64,000 bases of DNA from Citrobacter sp. Marseille-Q6884 (GTDB lineage Bacteria > Pseudomonadota > Gammaproteobacteria > Enterobacterales > Enterobacteriaceae): positions 806,001 through 870,000 of the forward strand of contig NZ_CAMDRE010000001.1 in the NCBI RefSeq assembly GCF_945906775.1, written 5' to 3'. The notes under the pieces are model-generated. The model saw nothing but the letters and a program-made list of their open reading frames with translations. It made no database searches and was not told the DNA's origin. The translations under genes and the position numbers were made by a program. How positions within the stretch are numbered: the first letter of the stretch is position 1; each line of letters begins with the position of its first letter. Shown here piece after piece: positions 36,922-46,356 of the stretch.

Positions 36922-38898
36922 TTATCTTCTCTGGAACACACACAGTCCGTGCGCAGGTCCCTGCCAGACAGCCGTAAGCACCGGATTATCCTCTCCGGCA
37001 AATGGAGGAATGGCGTGCCATTCCCCTTCAGGTAAAACGATATCTGTCACCTCAAGCGTGGCGTTCATCGCAATCAGAAAACGCGCTGAAAGCAGGATTT
37101 GCATCTGCTTCGGCCCGTTTTGCCACTCATCCGCACTTAAGGGGTGTGCATTTTTGTTCAACCAACGGACGTTGCCATCACCTTCTTCCCACCAGCGATC
37201 GTCTGTTAACGCGGGGATCTGCCGGCGAAGATGAATCAAGGCAGCGGTAAACGTGGTTAACCCACTGTTTGCCTGCTGCCAGTCCAGCCAGGTTAAGGCG
37301 TTGTCCTGGCAGTAAGCGTTATTGTTGCCGTGCTGGCTATGACCATGCTCATCGCCCGCCAGCAACATCGGCGTCCCCTGAGAGAGCAACAGCGTCGTTA
37401 ACAAGGCATGAATGCTGTCGCGCCGCCGTTCAATGATGTCCAGCGTGCCGCCTAATCCTTCTTTACCATGATTGTCACTGTAGTTATTGCTGGTGCCGTC
37501 CCGATTTTCCTCGCCGTTCGCTTCATTGTGCTTATTTGTGAAGCACACACAGTCACGTAGCGTAAAACCATCATGCGCCGTCACCAGATTGACCGTGGCG
37601 CTGGGGTGGCGACCATTGCGCTTAAACATGTCGCTGGATGCCGCAAAACGCCCGGCAAACTCCCCTAATGAGAGATTACGCTGCAGCCAGAAGCGTCGGC
37701 TCGCATCGCGGAAATGGTCATTCCACTCGGCAAACAGCGGTGGGAAATTCCCCACCTGATAACCGCCCTCACCGATATCCCACGGCTCTGCAATCAGCTT
37801 GACGCGTGAGAGCAGCGGACAGTTTTGGATCGCAATAAACAGCGGCGCATCCTGACGAAACGCAGGTGTGCGTCCCATAACGGAGGCTAAATCAAAACGA
37901 AAACCATCCACATGGCAGGTTTCAACCCAATAACGCAGGCATTCACAGGCATATTCCACCACGCCGGGATGGCTCAGATTGAGGGTGTTACCACAGCCGG
38001 TCCAGTTGTAGTAATCACCGTCTTCCCTAATCCAATAATAGCTACGGTTATCAATTCCGCGCAGCGAGAAGACCGGCCCCTCGAGATCCAGCTCAGCGCT
38101 GTGATTCAGGACAATATCGAGAATGACCTCAATGCCCGCTTTGTGCAGCGCTTTCACCGCATCACGAAACTCATCAAGCGCGCGCTCCGGCGTATGGGCA
38201 TAGGCCGGGTGCAGTGCGAACATCGCCACCGGGTTGTAACCCCAGTAGTTCGACAGACCCAGCCGCTGAAGACGCGGTTCGCTGGCGAAATGCGCCACCG
38301 GCAGCAGCTCCAGGGCGGTAATGCCGAGGCGTTTGAAATAGTCGATCATGACCGGATGACCGAGCGCCTGGTATGTCCCGCGGATCGCTTCCGGGATCTC
38401 GGGGTGCAGATACGTCAACCCTTTGACATGCGCTTCGTAAATCACCGTGTTTCCCCACGGTGTGCGCGGTGGCGTATCGTCCTCCCAGTCATAATGGTCG
38501 GACACCACCACGCATTTGAGGGCAATCGCCGCGTTATCATGATGATCCGGCTCGTCATCGCCACCGTGCAGCAGTGGGTTATCTTTCAATTCGCCTTCTA
38601 CCCGACGCGCATAAGGGTCAATCAGCAGTTTCGCCGGGTTAAAGCGATGCCCCTGACGGGGCTGCCACGGCCCATGCACCCGATAACCATAACGCAGGCC
38701 AGGCCTGGCATCGGCCAGATAGCCATGCCAGACATCGCCGCTACGCCCCGGCAGGTCATAGCGGCATTCGCAGCCTTGCTCATCAAATACGCATAACTCG
38801 ACGCGCTCGGCGTGGGCAGAAAACAGTGTGAAATTGACGCCATGGCCGTCATAGGTTGCGCCATGGGGGGTGGCGTTGCCGGTTGCCGGTTGCGTCAT
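36922..38898 (-). CDS. glgX: Glycogen debranching enzyme (limit dextrin alpha-1,6-glucohydrolase)
   Basis: The ATG at 38898 shares one base with the glgB stop (TGATG), giving 658 residues; E. coli GlgX has 657. A GTG one codon earlier is possible but less likely. It is a GH13 isoamylase-type enzyme: an N-terminal CBM48 (about 5-110), catalytic Asp in VDGFRFDLASVMG (about 336), Glu in KLIAEPWDIG (about 371) and Asp in LVTAHDGFTLRD (about 443). It removes the four-residue side chains left by GlgP. The one-base overlap with glgB indicates coupling in glgBX; glgC starts 13 bp after glgX. Confidence 0.97.
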   Translation of the reverse strand: MTQPATGNATPHGATYDGHGVNFTLFSAHAERVELCVFDEQGCECRYDLPGRSGDVWHGYLADARPGLRYGYRVHGPWQPRQGHRFNPAKLLIDPYARRVEGELKDNPLLHGGDDEPDHHDNAAIALKCVVVSDHYDWEDDTPPRTPWGNTVIYEAHVKGLTYLHPEIPEAIRGTYQALGHPVMIDYFKRLGITALELLPVAHFASEPRLQRLGLSNYWGYNPVAMFALHPAYAHTPERALDEFRDAVKALHKAGIEVILDIVLNHSAELDLEGPVFSLRGIDNRSYYWIREDGDYYNWTGCGNTLNLSHPGVVEYACECLRYWVETCHVDGFRFDLASVMGRTPAFRQDAPLFIAIQNCPLLSRVKLIAEPWDIGEGGYQVGNFPPLFAEWNDHFRDASRRFWLQRNLSLGEFAGRFAASSDMFKRNGRHPSATVNLVTAHDGFTLRDCVCFTNKHNEANGEENRDGTSNNYSDNHGKEGLGGTLDIIERRRDSIHALLTTLLLSQGTPMLLAGDEHGHSQHGNNNAYCQDNALTWLDWQQANSGLTTFTAALIHLRRQIPALTDDRWWEEGDGNVRWLNKNAHPLSADEWQNGPKQMQILLSARFLIAMNATLEVTDIVLPEGEWHAIPPFAGEDNPVLTAVWQGPAHGLCVFQRR

Positions 38899-41081
38899 CA
38901 CCCCTCCCGCACCAGCCAGATCGTTGCCAGCGGCGGCAGCGTGAGGCTCAATGAATGCTGGCGACCGTGGCTGGCGATTTCATCGCTGTGCACCGCGCCG
39001 CCGTTACCGGTATTGCTACCGTGATAATGCATAGAGTCTGTGTTGAGGATCTCACGCCACTTGCCTGGCTGATTGATGCCGAATCGGTAGCCGTGGCGGG
39101 GTACAGGCGTAAAGTTACTGGCGACAATAATTTCGTTGCCCGCTTTGTCCCGGCGAACAAAAATCAGCACCGAACGTGCGTTGTCGTCCACCACCAGCCA
39201 TTCGAATCCATACCCGTCAAAATCCAGTTCGTGCAGCGCTTTATGGTGGCGGTAGGTGTGGTTCAGATCGCGCACCAGACGTTGTACGCCGTGGTGCCAG
39301 TTATCGCCCCCTTCCAGCAAATGCCAGTCGAGGCTGGCGTCGTGGTTCCATTCCCGTCCCTGCGCAAACTCATTGCCCATAAACAGCAGTTTCTTACCGG
39401 GGAAGGCCCACATCCAGCCATAGTAGGCGCGAAGATTGGCAAACTTCTGCCATGCATCGCCCGGCATGCGGTCGAGAATCGATTTCTTGCCATGAACCAC
39501 TTCGTCATGTGACAGCGGCAGGACAAAGTTTTCGGTGTAATTGTACAGCATGCCGAAGGTCAGCTTATCGTGGTGATACTGACGATAAACCGGATCCAGC
39601 TTCATGTAGTCGAGCGTGTCGTGCATCCAGCCGAGGTTCCACTTGTACCAGAACCCCAGGCCGCCCATATCCTGCGGTCTGGATACACCGGCAAAGTCTG
39701 TAGACTCTTCCGCCATGCTCACCGCGCCGGGAGACTGCTCGCCCAGAATACGGTTGGTATTACGCAAAAACTCGATGGCTTCGAGGTTTTCGCGACCGCC
39801 AAATTCGTTAGGAACCCATTCCCCTTCTTTGCGGCTGTAATCGCGATAAATCATCGATGCCACGGCATCCACGCGTAGCGCGTCAATGCCAAAACGTTCA
39901 ATCCAGTACAGGGCATTGCCCACCAGATAGTTGCTGACTTCACGGCGACCATAGTTGTAGATCAGCGTATTCCAGTCCTGGTGATACCCTTCGCGCGGGT
40001 CGCTATGCTCATACAATTTGGTGCCGTCAAATTCGGCCAACCCAAAGTCGTCGGACGGAAAATGGCCCGGCACCCAGTCGAGAATGACGTTCAGCCCCGC
40101 CTGATGCGCGGCATTTACAAAATAGCGAAAGTCATCGCGCGTACCGAAACGACGCGTCGGCGCGTACATCCCCGTCGGCTGGTAACCCCAGCTTCCATCA
40201 AACGGATGCTCGTTAATGGGCAGCAGTTCGAGATGGGTAAAGCCCATCCACTTCACGTAGGGAATCAGCTGATCCGCCAGTTCGCGGTAGCTCAGCCAAA
40301 AATTATTGTCCGTATGGCGACGCCAGGAGCCAAGATGGACTTCATAGATAGAGATCGGCGCATCAAACTGGTTGGCTTTTTTGCGCTCCTCGGTTTGCAC
40401 CACTTTTTCCGGCAAGCCGCAGATGAGTGACGCTGTCTCCGGGCGCATTTGCGCTTCGAAAGCGTAAGGATCGGCTTTAATTCTCAGCTTACCGTTAGCA
40501 TCGATCATCTCGTATTTGTACAGCTGACCATGCTGTGCGCCGGGGATAAACAGCTCCCAGATACCACTCTCTTTACGCAGGCGCATCGGGTGGCGGCGAC
40601 CATCCCAGTAGTTGAATTGCCCAACCACCGAGACTCGCTGTGCGTTCGGCGCCCAGACGGAGAAACGCGTACCGGTTACACCGTCCATGGTATCGGCATG
40701 AGCACCCAGCGTTTCATACGGACGCAGGTGGGTGCCTTCTGACAGTAACCAGGCATCCATATCCTGAATCAGAGGACCAAAACGGTAAGGATCATCAATC
40801 AGATTCTGCTGTCCATGCCAGACAACCGCCAGCTGATAGCGAAAGAAATTTTTACGACGGGGAAGTACTGCACAGAAAAAACCGCGAGAGTCGAGGCAAT
40901 CCAGCTTGCCGACTTTGCGTCCGGTTTTGGGTTCGATCACCCACACTTCGGTGGCGTCAGGTAATAGGGCGCGGACTTCAAGTCCCGCTTCAGTTTGGTG
41001 CATACCGAGTACGGAAAAAGGATCCGCAAAATGGCCTGCAATTAGCGCATTAATCACGTCTCTATCGATACGAACGGACAT
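38898..41081 (-). CDS. glgB: Glycogen branching enzyme
   Basis: The ATG at 41081 (MSVRIDRDVINALIAGHF) has an AGGA ribosome binding site at the right distance, while the ATG three codons earlier does not. The product has 727 residues (E. coli 728). Two N-terminal beta-sandwich domains precede the GH13 barrel, whose nucleophile is in IDALRVDAVASM (about D405), acid/base in SMAEESTDF (about E458) and third acid in PLSHDEVVHGK (about D526). It forms alpha-1,6 branches in glycogen. It leads glgBXCAP. Its leader contains a GGA-loop hairpin and an ACAGGATG at the ribosome binding site, both CsrA-like. Confidence 0.97.
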   Translation of the reverse strand: MSVRIDRDVINALIAGHFADPFSVLGMHQTEAGLEVRALLPDATEVWVIEPKTGRKVGKLDCLDSRGFFCAVLPRRKNFFRYQLAVVWHGQQNLIDDPYRFGPLIQDMDAWLLSEGTHLRPYETLGAHADTMDGVTGTRFSVWAPNAQRVSVVGQFNYWDGRRHPMRLRKESGIWELFIPGAQHGQLYKYEMIDANGKLRIKADPYAFEAQMRPETASLICGLPEKVVQTEERKKANQFDAPISIYEVHLGSWRRHTDNNFWLSYRELADQLIPYVKWMGFTHLELLPINEHPFDGSWGYQPTGMYAPTRRFGTRDDFRYFVNAAHQAGLNVILDWVPGHFPSDDFGLAEFDGTKLYEHSDPREGYHQDWNTLIYNYGRREVSNYLVGNALYWIERFGIDALRVDAVASMIYRDYSRKEGEWVPNEFGGRENLEAIEFLRNTNRILGEQSPGAVSMAEESTDFAGVSRPQDMGGLGFWYKWNLGWMHDTLDYMKLDPVYRQYHHDKLTFGMLYNYTENFVLPLSHDEVVHGKKSILDRMPGDAWQKFANLRAYYGWMWAFPGKKLLFMGNEFAQGREWNHDASLDWHLLEGGDNWHHGVQRLVRDLNHTYRHHKALHELDFDGYGFEWLVVDDNARSVLIFVRRDKAGNEIIVASNFTPVPRHGYRFGINQPGKWREILNTDSMHYHGSNTGNGGAVHSDEIASHGRQHSLSLTLPPLATIWLVREG

Positions 41082-41394
41082 GGTTGTCATCCTGTTTTAT
41101 GGTGTCACCCCTTCCAACTGATTTTCGACATCAGGCAGCGACACTTTTTTTGACCTGAACGGCGCAGCACAATTGTGCATCCTCTCTGCGTCGTCCCACT
41201 TTCAGGCAACAACTTAATACCTCCGGTATTAAGTCACCCTTAAAGAATAGCCAATGCTTTATCTTACTCCCGGTAAAAAATGAAACATCTGCGCTTACTC
41301 CTGTATTACGCAAAAAAAAGGGCGACTCAGCACCCATTGTTTAACGACAAATTGTATCGGCCTGATGAACGTAGCGTCATCAGGCCATCCATCA
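41082..41394 (-). promoter_or_regulatory. asd-glgB intergenic region and glgB leader
   Basis: This 313-bp gap holds the asd terminator (41359-41386), the glgB promoter, and a leader with a perfect 9-bp hairpin: on the minus strand CTTAATACC-GGA-GGTATTAAG (41213-41233). ACAGGATG overlaps the glgB ribosome binding site (about 41086-41096). Both present GGA in the way CsrA prefers. No protein gene is evident. Confidence 0.55.
41359..41386 (-). terminator. asd terminator-like hairpin
   Basis: GGCCTGATGA (41359-41368) pairs perfectly with TCATCAGGCC (41377-41386) nine bases beyond the asd stop codon. The downstream side (minus strand) reads GATACAATTT, a poor U tract, so termination may be partial and let asd transcripts run into glgB. 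Confidence 0.6.
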
Positions 41395-42501
41395 TTACGC
41401 CAGCTGGCGCAGCATGCGGCGCAGTGGCTCAGCAGCCCCCCAAAGCAGCTGGTCGCCCACGGTAAAGGCTGACAGGAACTCAGGTCCCATATTCAGCTTA
41501 CGCAGACGGCCAACTGGCGTGGTCAACGTGCCGGTAACAGCCGCTGGGGTTAACTCACGCATAGTGATATCCCGATCGTTTGGTACCACTTTTGCCCACG
41601 GATTGTGAGCGGCCAGCAGTTCTTCCACGGTCGGAATAGACACATCTTTTTTCAGTTTAATGGTGAACGCCTGGCTGTGGCAGCGCAGCGCGCCGACGCG
41701 TACGCACAGACCATCCACCGGGATCACCGAAGAGGTGTTGAGAATCTTGTTGGTTTCCGCCTGACCTTTCCATTCTTCGCGGCTCTGACCGTTATCGAGC
41801 TGTTTGTCGATCCACGGAATCAGGCTACCCGCCAGCGGTACGCCAAAGTTATCAACCGGCAGTTCACCGCTGCGGGACAGGGTTGTCACTTTACGTTCGA
41901 TGTCGAGGATAGCAGAAGACGGGGTAGCCAGTTCATCGGCCACATGGCTATACAGATGGCCCATCTGGGACAGCAGTTCACGCATGTGACGCGCACCACC
42001 GCCGGAAGCCGCCTGGTAGGTTGCCACAGAAACCCAGTCAACCAGGTCATGGGCAAACAGGCCGCCGAGTGACATCAGCATCAGGCTCACTGTGCAGTTA
42101 CCGCCGACAAAGGTCTTAATGCCTTTGTTCAGGCCGTCGGTAATCACATCCTGGTTAACCGGATCGAGAATAATGATGGCATCGTCTTTCATGCGCAGCG
42201 AAGAGGCCGCGTCAATCCAGTAACCCTGCCAACCGCTTTCACGAAGCTTTGGATAGATTTCGTTGGTATAATCGCCGCCCTGACAGGTCACAATGATGTC
42301 GAGCGCTTTCAGCGCTTCCAGATCAAAAGCATCCTGCAGCATGCCGGTGGAGGTGCCACCAAACGTCGGTGCCGCCTGCCCGAGCTGGGAAGTAGAAAAG
42401 AAAACAGGGCGAATGGCGTCGAAGTCGCGTTCTTCTACCATGCGTTGCATGAGTACAGAGCCGACCATACCGCGCCAGCCGATAAAACCAACATTTTTCA
42501 T
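41395..42501 (-). CDS. asd: Aspartate-semialdehyde dehydrogenase
   Basis: The protein has 368 residues, one more than E. coli; the extra residue is near position 51 (GGTSTGMLQD). The NADP-binding motif GFIGWRGMVGSVL opens the protein. The catalytic Cys is C136 in FVGGNCTVSLML and the substrate region is GGGARHMRELL. It reduces aspartyl phosphate to aspartate semialdehyde, the branch point to lysine, diaminopimelate, threonine and methionine, so it is needed for cell-wall synthesis. It diverges from yhgN and precedes glgB in the same direction. Confidence 0.98.
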   Translation of the reverse strand: MKNVGFIGWRGMVGSVLMQRMVEERDFDAIRPVFFSTSQLGQAAPTFGGTSTGMLQDAFDLEALKALDIIVTCQGGDYTNEIYPKLRESGWQGYWIDAASSLRMKDDAIIILDPVNQDVITDGLNKGIKTFVGGNCTVSLMLMSLGGLFAHDLVDWVSVATYQAASGGGARHMRELLSQMGHLYSHVADELATPSSAILDIERKVTTLSRSGELPVDNFGVPLAGSLIPWIDKQLDNGQSREEWKGQAETNKILNTSSVIPVDGLCVRVGALRCHSQAFTIKLKKDVSIPTVEELLAAHNPWAKVVPNDRDITMRELTPAAVTGTLTTPVGRLRKLNMGPEFLSAFTVGDQLLWGAAEPLRRMLRQLA

Positions 42502-42693
42502 AGCGTTTTTTTCCTGCAGAGATGTGTGCTGTGTATGCTACACCAGTATCCGACTGGTCTACCCTTCACCATACAAAAAGCAGCCAAAGTCGCAAGTGAA
42601 ATTAATCAATGATAGCGAAGCCATCAGTAATGCGACTTATCCCGCTGCACCAGCAAGCAGAAAGTCCGCAGCAATTATCAGGGAATTTGACTT

Positions 42694-43287
42694 ATGAATG
42701 AAATCATTTCGGCGGCAGTTTTATTGATCCTGATTATGGATCCGCTCGGAAATCTGCCCATTTTCATGTCCGTTTTGAAGCATACCGAACCGAAACGCCG
42801 TCGGGCGATCATGATTCGCGAGCTGTTCATTGCGCTATTAGTCATGCTGATATTCCTGTTTGCGGGCGAAAAAATTCTGGCATTTCTCAACCTGCGAGCG
42901 GAAACCGTGTCGATTTCCGGGGGCATCATTTTGTTCCTGATTGCCATCAAGATGATTTTCCCCAGCGCATCGGGTAACAGCACCGGGCTACCGGCGGGTG
43001 AAGAGCCGTTTATCGTGCCGCTGGCTATTCCACTGGTTGCCGGGCCGACTATCCTCGCCTCGTTAATGCTGTTGTCGCATCAGTACCCTAATCAAATGGG
43101 ACATCTGGTGATTGCGCTGCTGATCGCCTGGGGCGGGACATTTGTGATTTTGCTGCAGTCTTCGCTGTTTTTGCGTCTGTTGGGCGAGAAAGGTGTGAAT
43201 GCGCTTGAGCGCCTGATGGGGCTGATACTGGTGATGATGGCAACCCAGATGTTCCTGGACGGCGTGCGGATGTGGATGAAGGGGTGA
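42694..43287 (+). CDS. yhgN: YhgN, MarC-family inner-membrane protein
   Basis: The protein has 197 residues, the usual length for the MarC/UPF0056 family, with six predicted membrane helices. The family-like segment LILIMDPLGNLPIFMSVL (about 8-25) and the second-half LAIPLVAGPTILASLML (about 108-124) are clear. The function is unknown; a role as an antibiotic efflux protein suggested by the name MarC has not held up for MarC itself. It diverges from asd and converges with gntU, with a REP-like hairpin between. A leftover ORF on the opposite strand is a shadow. Confidence 0.93.
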   Translation: MNEIISAAVLLILIMDPLGNLPIFMSVLKHTEPKRRRAIMIRELFIALLVMLIFLFAGEKILAFLNLRAETVSISGGIILFLIAIKMIFPSASGNSTGLPAGEEPFIVPLAIPLVAGPTILASLMLLSHQYPNQMGHLVIALLIAWGGTFVILLQSSLFLRLLGEKGVNALERLMGLILVMMATQMFLDGVRMWMKG

Positions 43288-43309
43288 CAGAGTTTTTTTG
43301 ATTTTGTAA

Positions 43310-43336
43310 GCCCGGTAAGCGCAAGCGCCACCGGGC
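43310..43336. terminator. REP-like hairpin between yhgN and gntU
   Basis: GCCCGGT (43310-43316) and ACCGGGC (43330-43336) enclose AAGCGCAAGCGCC, in which GCG and CGC can pair further. It occupies the 56-bp gap between the convergent genes yhgN and gntU. Confidence 0.65.
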
Positions 43337-43343
43337 AATACCC

Positions 43344-44684
43344 TCAGCTCAGAAGCTGGAAGGCGATCATACCGACAATCGCCCCGACGGTGCCGAGGAT
43401 GGTTTCCATCATCGTCCAGGTCTTCAGCGTTTGTGCTTCAGACGCGCCAGTAAATTTACCAAACAACCAGAAGCCGGCGTCGTTTACGTGACTGACAACA
43501 ATAGAGCCACCCGCGATACAGATAGACAGCGCCGCCATCTGCGCACCGGAGAAGTTCAGTTGTTCAATCACCGGCATAACCAGACCGACCGCCGTTAAGC
43601 AGGCCACGGTGGCGGATCCCTGGATGATACGCACTGCGGCAGCCAGTACAAAACAGGTGATCGCAATCGGCAAGCCCATGCCGGTTAACGCTTCGCCGAG
43701 TGCCGGACCTACGCCGGAATCGACCAGCACCTGTTTGAACACACCGCCCGCACCAATCACCAGCAGAATGATCCCCGCAGGCTGCAGCGCGTGACCGCAG
43801 ATCTCCATCACCCTGTCTTTCGCCATACCCTGACGTACCGCCAGACCATAAATCGCGACCAGACACGCCACCAGAATCGCCGTGAACGGGTGACCGATAA
43901 ACTCAAACCATTCGTAAGCGGAAGAGCCGACAGGTACAAAACGTGCCGCGATGGTTTTCAGGCCGACCAGCACCAGCGGCAGCAGGATAAGCGCGAGACT
44001 GAAACCAAAGGAGGGCATTTTGCCTTCGCCAAGGTGCGGTTCGGTAATATCGTCCGGCACATGCAACTCGACGTAACGGCTGATGAAATTACCCCACAGC
44101 GGCCCGGCGATAATCATGCCCGGAATGGCTGCGCACAGACCAATCAGGATCATCCAGCCAAAGTCAGCGTGCATCTGGGAAGCCAGCAGCATAGGTGCAG
44201 GCCCCGGCAGCAAAAACGCTGCAGCCGCCGCCACGCCAGCAAACAGTGGAATCACCAGCTTCACGAGGTTAGTTCCCGTGTGACGCGCCATCGAAAACGC
44301 TACGCTTATCAGCAGCACAATCGCCACTTCAAAGAACAGCGGCAGCGCGCAAATCAAACCGGCCAGACCAATCGCATAATGTGCGCGGCTGTGACCAAAA
44401 GACTTCAGCATCTTGACGGCTATCTGATCGACAGCACCTGTCTCATGCAAAATCTTGCCAAACATCGCCCCCAGGGCGACGACAATCGCCAGGAAGCCGA
44501 GTGTGCCTCCCATCCCCTTTTCCATGGTTGCCGCAATCTTATCGAGCGGCATACCGGAAAAGAGACCTGCACCAATAGACACCACCATCAAAGCAACGAA
44601 GGCGTGCATACGCGCCTTCATCACTAAAAACAGCAGTAATAAAACCGATCCTACTGCTGTTAAAACAAGCGTTAATGTACTCAC
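43344..44684 (-). CDS. gntU: GntU, low-affinity gluconate transporter
   Basis: The protein has 446 residues of the GntP family, polytopic in the inner membrane. Homologous marks shared with GntT include GFLAIVVALGAMFGKILHETG, AFLLPGPAPMLLA and SIVVSHVNDAGFWLFGKF. It imports gluconate with low affinity. Its ATG overlaps the gntK stop codon by one base, so the two are coupled, in the known gntR-gntKU order. In E. coli gntU mRNA is unstable and controlled by GntR and CRP through the gntK promoter. Confidence 0.97.
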   Translation of the reverse strand: MSTLTLVLTAVGSVLLLLFLVMKARMHAFVALMVVSIGAGLFSGMPLDKIAATMEKGMGGTLGFLAIVVALGAMFGKILHETGAVDQIAVKMLKSFGHSRAHYAIGLAGLICALPLFFEVAIVLLISVAFSMARHTGTNLVKLVIPLFAGVAAAAAFLLPGPAPMLLASQMHADFGWMILIGLCAAIPGMIIAGPLWGNFISRYVELHVPDDITEPHLGEGKMPSFGFSLALILLPLVLVGLKTIAARFVPVGSSAYEWFEFIGHPFTAILVACLVAIYGLAVRQGMAKDRVMEICGHALQPAGIILLVIGAGGVFKQVLVDSGVGPALGEALTGMGLPIAITCFVLAAAVRIIQGSATVACLTAVGLVMPVIEQLNFSGAQMAALSICIAGGSIVVSHVNDAGFWLFGKFTGASEAQTLKTWTMMETILGTVGAIVGMIAFQLLS

Positions 44685-45214
44685 TACTTACTGCCTTGGT
44701 TAATAGCCTCAATGGTGCTCGCTACCACACCGTCCAGCGGCTGATCAATATTCACCACCAGAACATCGTTTTCGTTCGCACCCGGCTCTTCCAGCGCTTC
44801 AAACTGGGTGACCAGCATCTGCGTTTTGAAGAAATGACCTTTGCGCGCCTTCAGGCGGCTCTCGATAACATCAAAATCCCCTTTCAGGTAGATGAAAGAG
44901 AGGTTCGGGTTACCGGTGCGTAACTGATCACGATAGACTTTTTTCAAAGCAGAACAGACGATCAGCGACACCTTGTTGGTACGCTGCATCGCAAAGGCGG
45001 CATCATTCAGCGCCTGCAACCACGGTTTGCGGTCTTCATCGTTGAGTGGCTCACCGGAAGCCATTTTCATGATGTTGCTGCGCGGATGGAGAAAATCGCC
45101 ATCAAGAAACGCGGCCTGCAGTTGATGCGCCACTTCACTGGCGACAGCAGATTTACCGCTGCCCGATACGCCCATCAGAACGTAAACGTGGTGATCATGA
45201 TTAGTCGTGCTCAA
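44684..45214 (-). CDS. gntK: Thermoresistant gluconokinase
   Basis: The protein has 176 residues. The P-loop GVSGSGKS lies at 15-22, followed by the kinase regions DGDFLHPRSNI and CSALKKVYRDQLR. It phosphorylates gluconate to 6-phosphogluconate for the Entner-Doudoroff and pentose phosphate routes. It is the first gene of gntKU, 146 bp from gntR, with two GntR operators upstream (45253-45282). The start MSTTNHDHHVYVLMGVSG agrees with E. coli. Confidence 0.97.
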   Translation of the reverse strand: MSTTNHDHHVYVLMGVSGSGKSAVASEVAHQLQAAFLDGDFLHPRSNIMKMASGEPLNDEDRKPWLQALNDAAFAMQRTNKVSLIVCSALKKVYRDQLRTGNPNLSFIYLKGDFDVIESRLKARKGHFFKTQMLVTQFEALEEPGANENDVLVVNIDQPLDGVVASTIEAINQGSK

Positions 45215-45252
45215 AGCGTTGCCCCCACTGGTACAAGAATCAGGAAATTGAA

Positions 45253-45282
45253 TTGTTACGGGTAACTGTTATCGGTAACATT
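45253..45282. promoter_or_regulatory. Overlapping GntR operators upstream of gntKU
   Basis: TTGTTACGGGTAACTG (45253-45268) and CTGTTATCGGTAACATT (45266-45282) are adjacent TGTTA(C/T)CGGTAAC palindromes, the GntR operator form. They lie 39-68 bp upstream of the gntK start codon, where they would block its promoter in the absence of gluconate. Confidence 0.85.
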
Positions 45283-45360
45283 GTCCAGCCGGACAAATAG
45301 AGAAGCAATATCCATTCGTGCCAGAAGTGCATAAGTGTGAGCTACTTCAAACTTGTTGGG

Positions 45361-46356
45361 CTAAATAGATCCGCCTGGTGACAAGGTGAAACCTAAATCT
45401 AACATTTTAGGTGTTACCGCTTCACCTCGAATACGCGCCAGCAGACGTTCTGCGCCAATACTGCCCATCCTTTCACGCGGCGTCAGTACGCTCGCCAGAC
45501 GCGGCTCCATGACTTGCCCGATATCGTGACCGTGGAAACCGGCAATCGCCATGTCGTCGGGAATCGTCAGCCCTAAACGCTGGCACTCGAATGCCGCCCC
45601 TACCGCCAGATCGTCGTTGGTACAAAAGACGCCGTCCAACTGAGGATATTCACGCCGCGCCTGGCGAAGAAGTTCGATACCGGAGGAGTAGGAAGAGGAT
45701 TGTTCGACCATCACGCTATAAGGCACCAGGCCAGCATCCAGCATTGCCTGTTCGTAGCCCTTTTGCTTAATGATAGTACGCTCATCAAGACGCGCCCCAA
45801 GATAGGCAATATGACGATGGCCGCGCGCGATAATGGCAGAGGTCATCTGACGCGCCGCTTCAAAGTTGTCAAAGCCAACGGCGATATCAAGACACGGAGA
45901 CTGGCTGTCCATCAGCTCAACCACCGGAATACCCGCGACTTCGATCATTTTCAACGTGCGGGGGGTATGGCTACGTTCGGTGAGGATCAGACCGTCGATA
46001 TTCCACGACAGCATCGATTCCAGACGCTCTTGTTCCATTTCGGGTTTATAGCCATAGTGCGCCAGCATGGTCTGATAACCATGGGCGTCAGTGACGGCCT
46101 CAATGCCGCGTAATACTTCAGCAAAAACCTGGTTGGTCAGAGAGGGTAACAGGACGCCGATTGCCCGGCTGGTCGCATTAGACAGGATATCAGGAGCGCG
46201 ATTGGGAATATAACCCAGCTCATCAAGTGCAGCGGCAATTTTGCCCCGCAGCGCGACGGAGACCTGCTCCGGATTACGCAAAAAGCGGCTGACCGTCATT
46301 TTGGTCACGCCCACGCGGTCGGCTACATCCTGAAGTACGGGTCTTTTCTTTTTCAT
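45361..46356 (-). CDS. gntR: GntR, LacI-family repressor of gluconate genes
   Basis: The protein has 331 residues. The LacI-type helix-turn-helix with hinge is at the N-terminus (LQDVADRVGVTKMTVSRFLRNPEQVS, residues about 8-33, in part). A periplasmic-binding-protein-like sensor domain follows from about 60, with AIGVLLPSLTNQVF and VFCTNDDLAVG. It represses gntKU and gntT until gluconate binds. It lies upstream of gntKU in the same direction with its own promoter. Operators for it are seen at 18319, 18459 and 45253-45282. This protein is unrelated to the GntR superfamily named after the Bacillus protein. Confidence 0.97.
   Translation of the reverse strand: MKKKRPVLQDVADRVGVTKMTVSRFLRNPEQVSVALRGKIAAALDELGYIPNRAPDILSNATSRAIGVLLPSLTNQVFAEVLRGIEAVTDAHGYQTMLAHYGYKPEMEQERLESMLSWNIDGLILTERSHTPRTLKMIEVAGIPVVELMDSQSPCLDIAVGFDNFEAARQMTSAIIARGHRHIAYLGARLDERTIIKQKGYEQAMLDAGLVPYSVMVEQSSSYSSGIELLRQARREYPQLDGVFCTNDDLAVGAAFECQRLGLTIPDDMAIAGFHGHDIGQVMEPRLASVLTPRERMGSIGAERLLARIRGEAVTPKMLDLGFTLSPGGSI

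Noticed and set aside
37912..38796. 294-codon plus-strand frame opposite glgX
   Set aside because: Shadow of glgX with no recognised domain or start signal.
41280..41465. 61-codon plus-strand frame in the asd-glgB gap
   Set aside because: Runs through the asd terminator and into asd antisense; no ribosome binding site.
43791..44627. 278-codon plus-strand frame opposite gntU
   Set aside because: Antisense shadow rich in His and Gln, as expected opposite a membrane protein gene.
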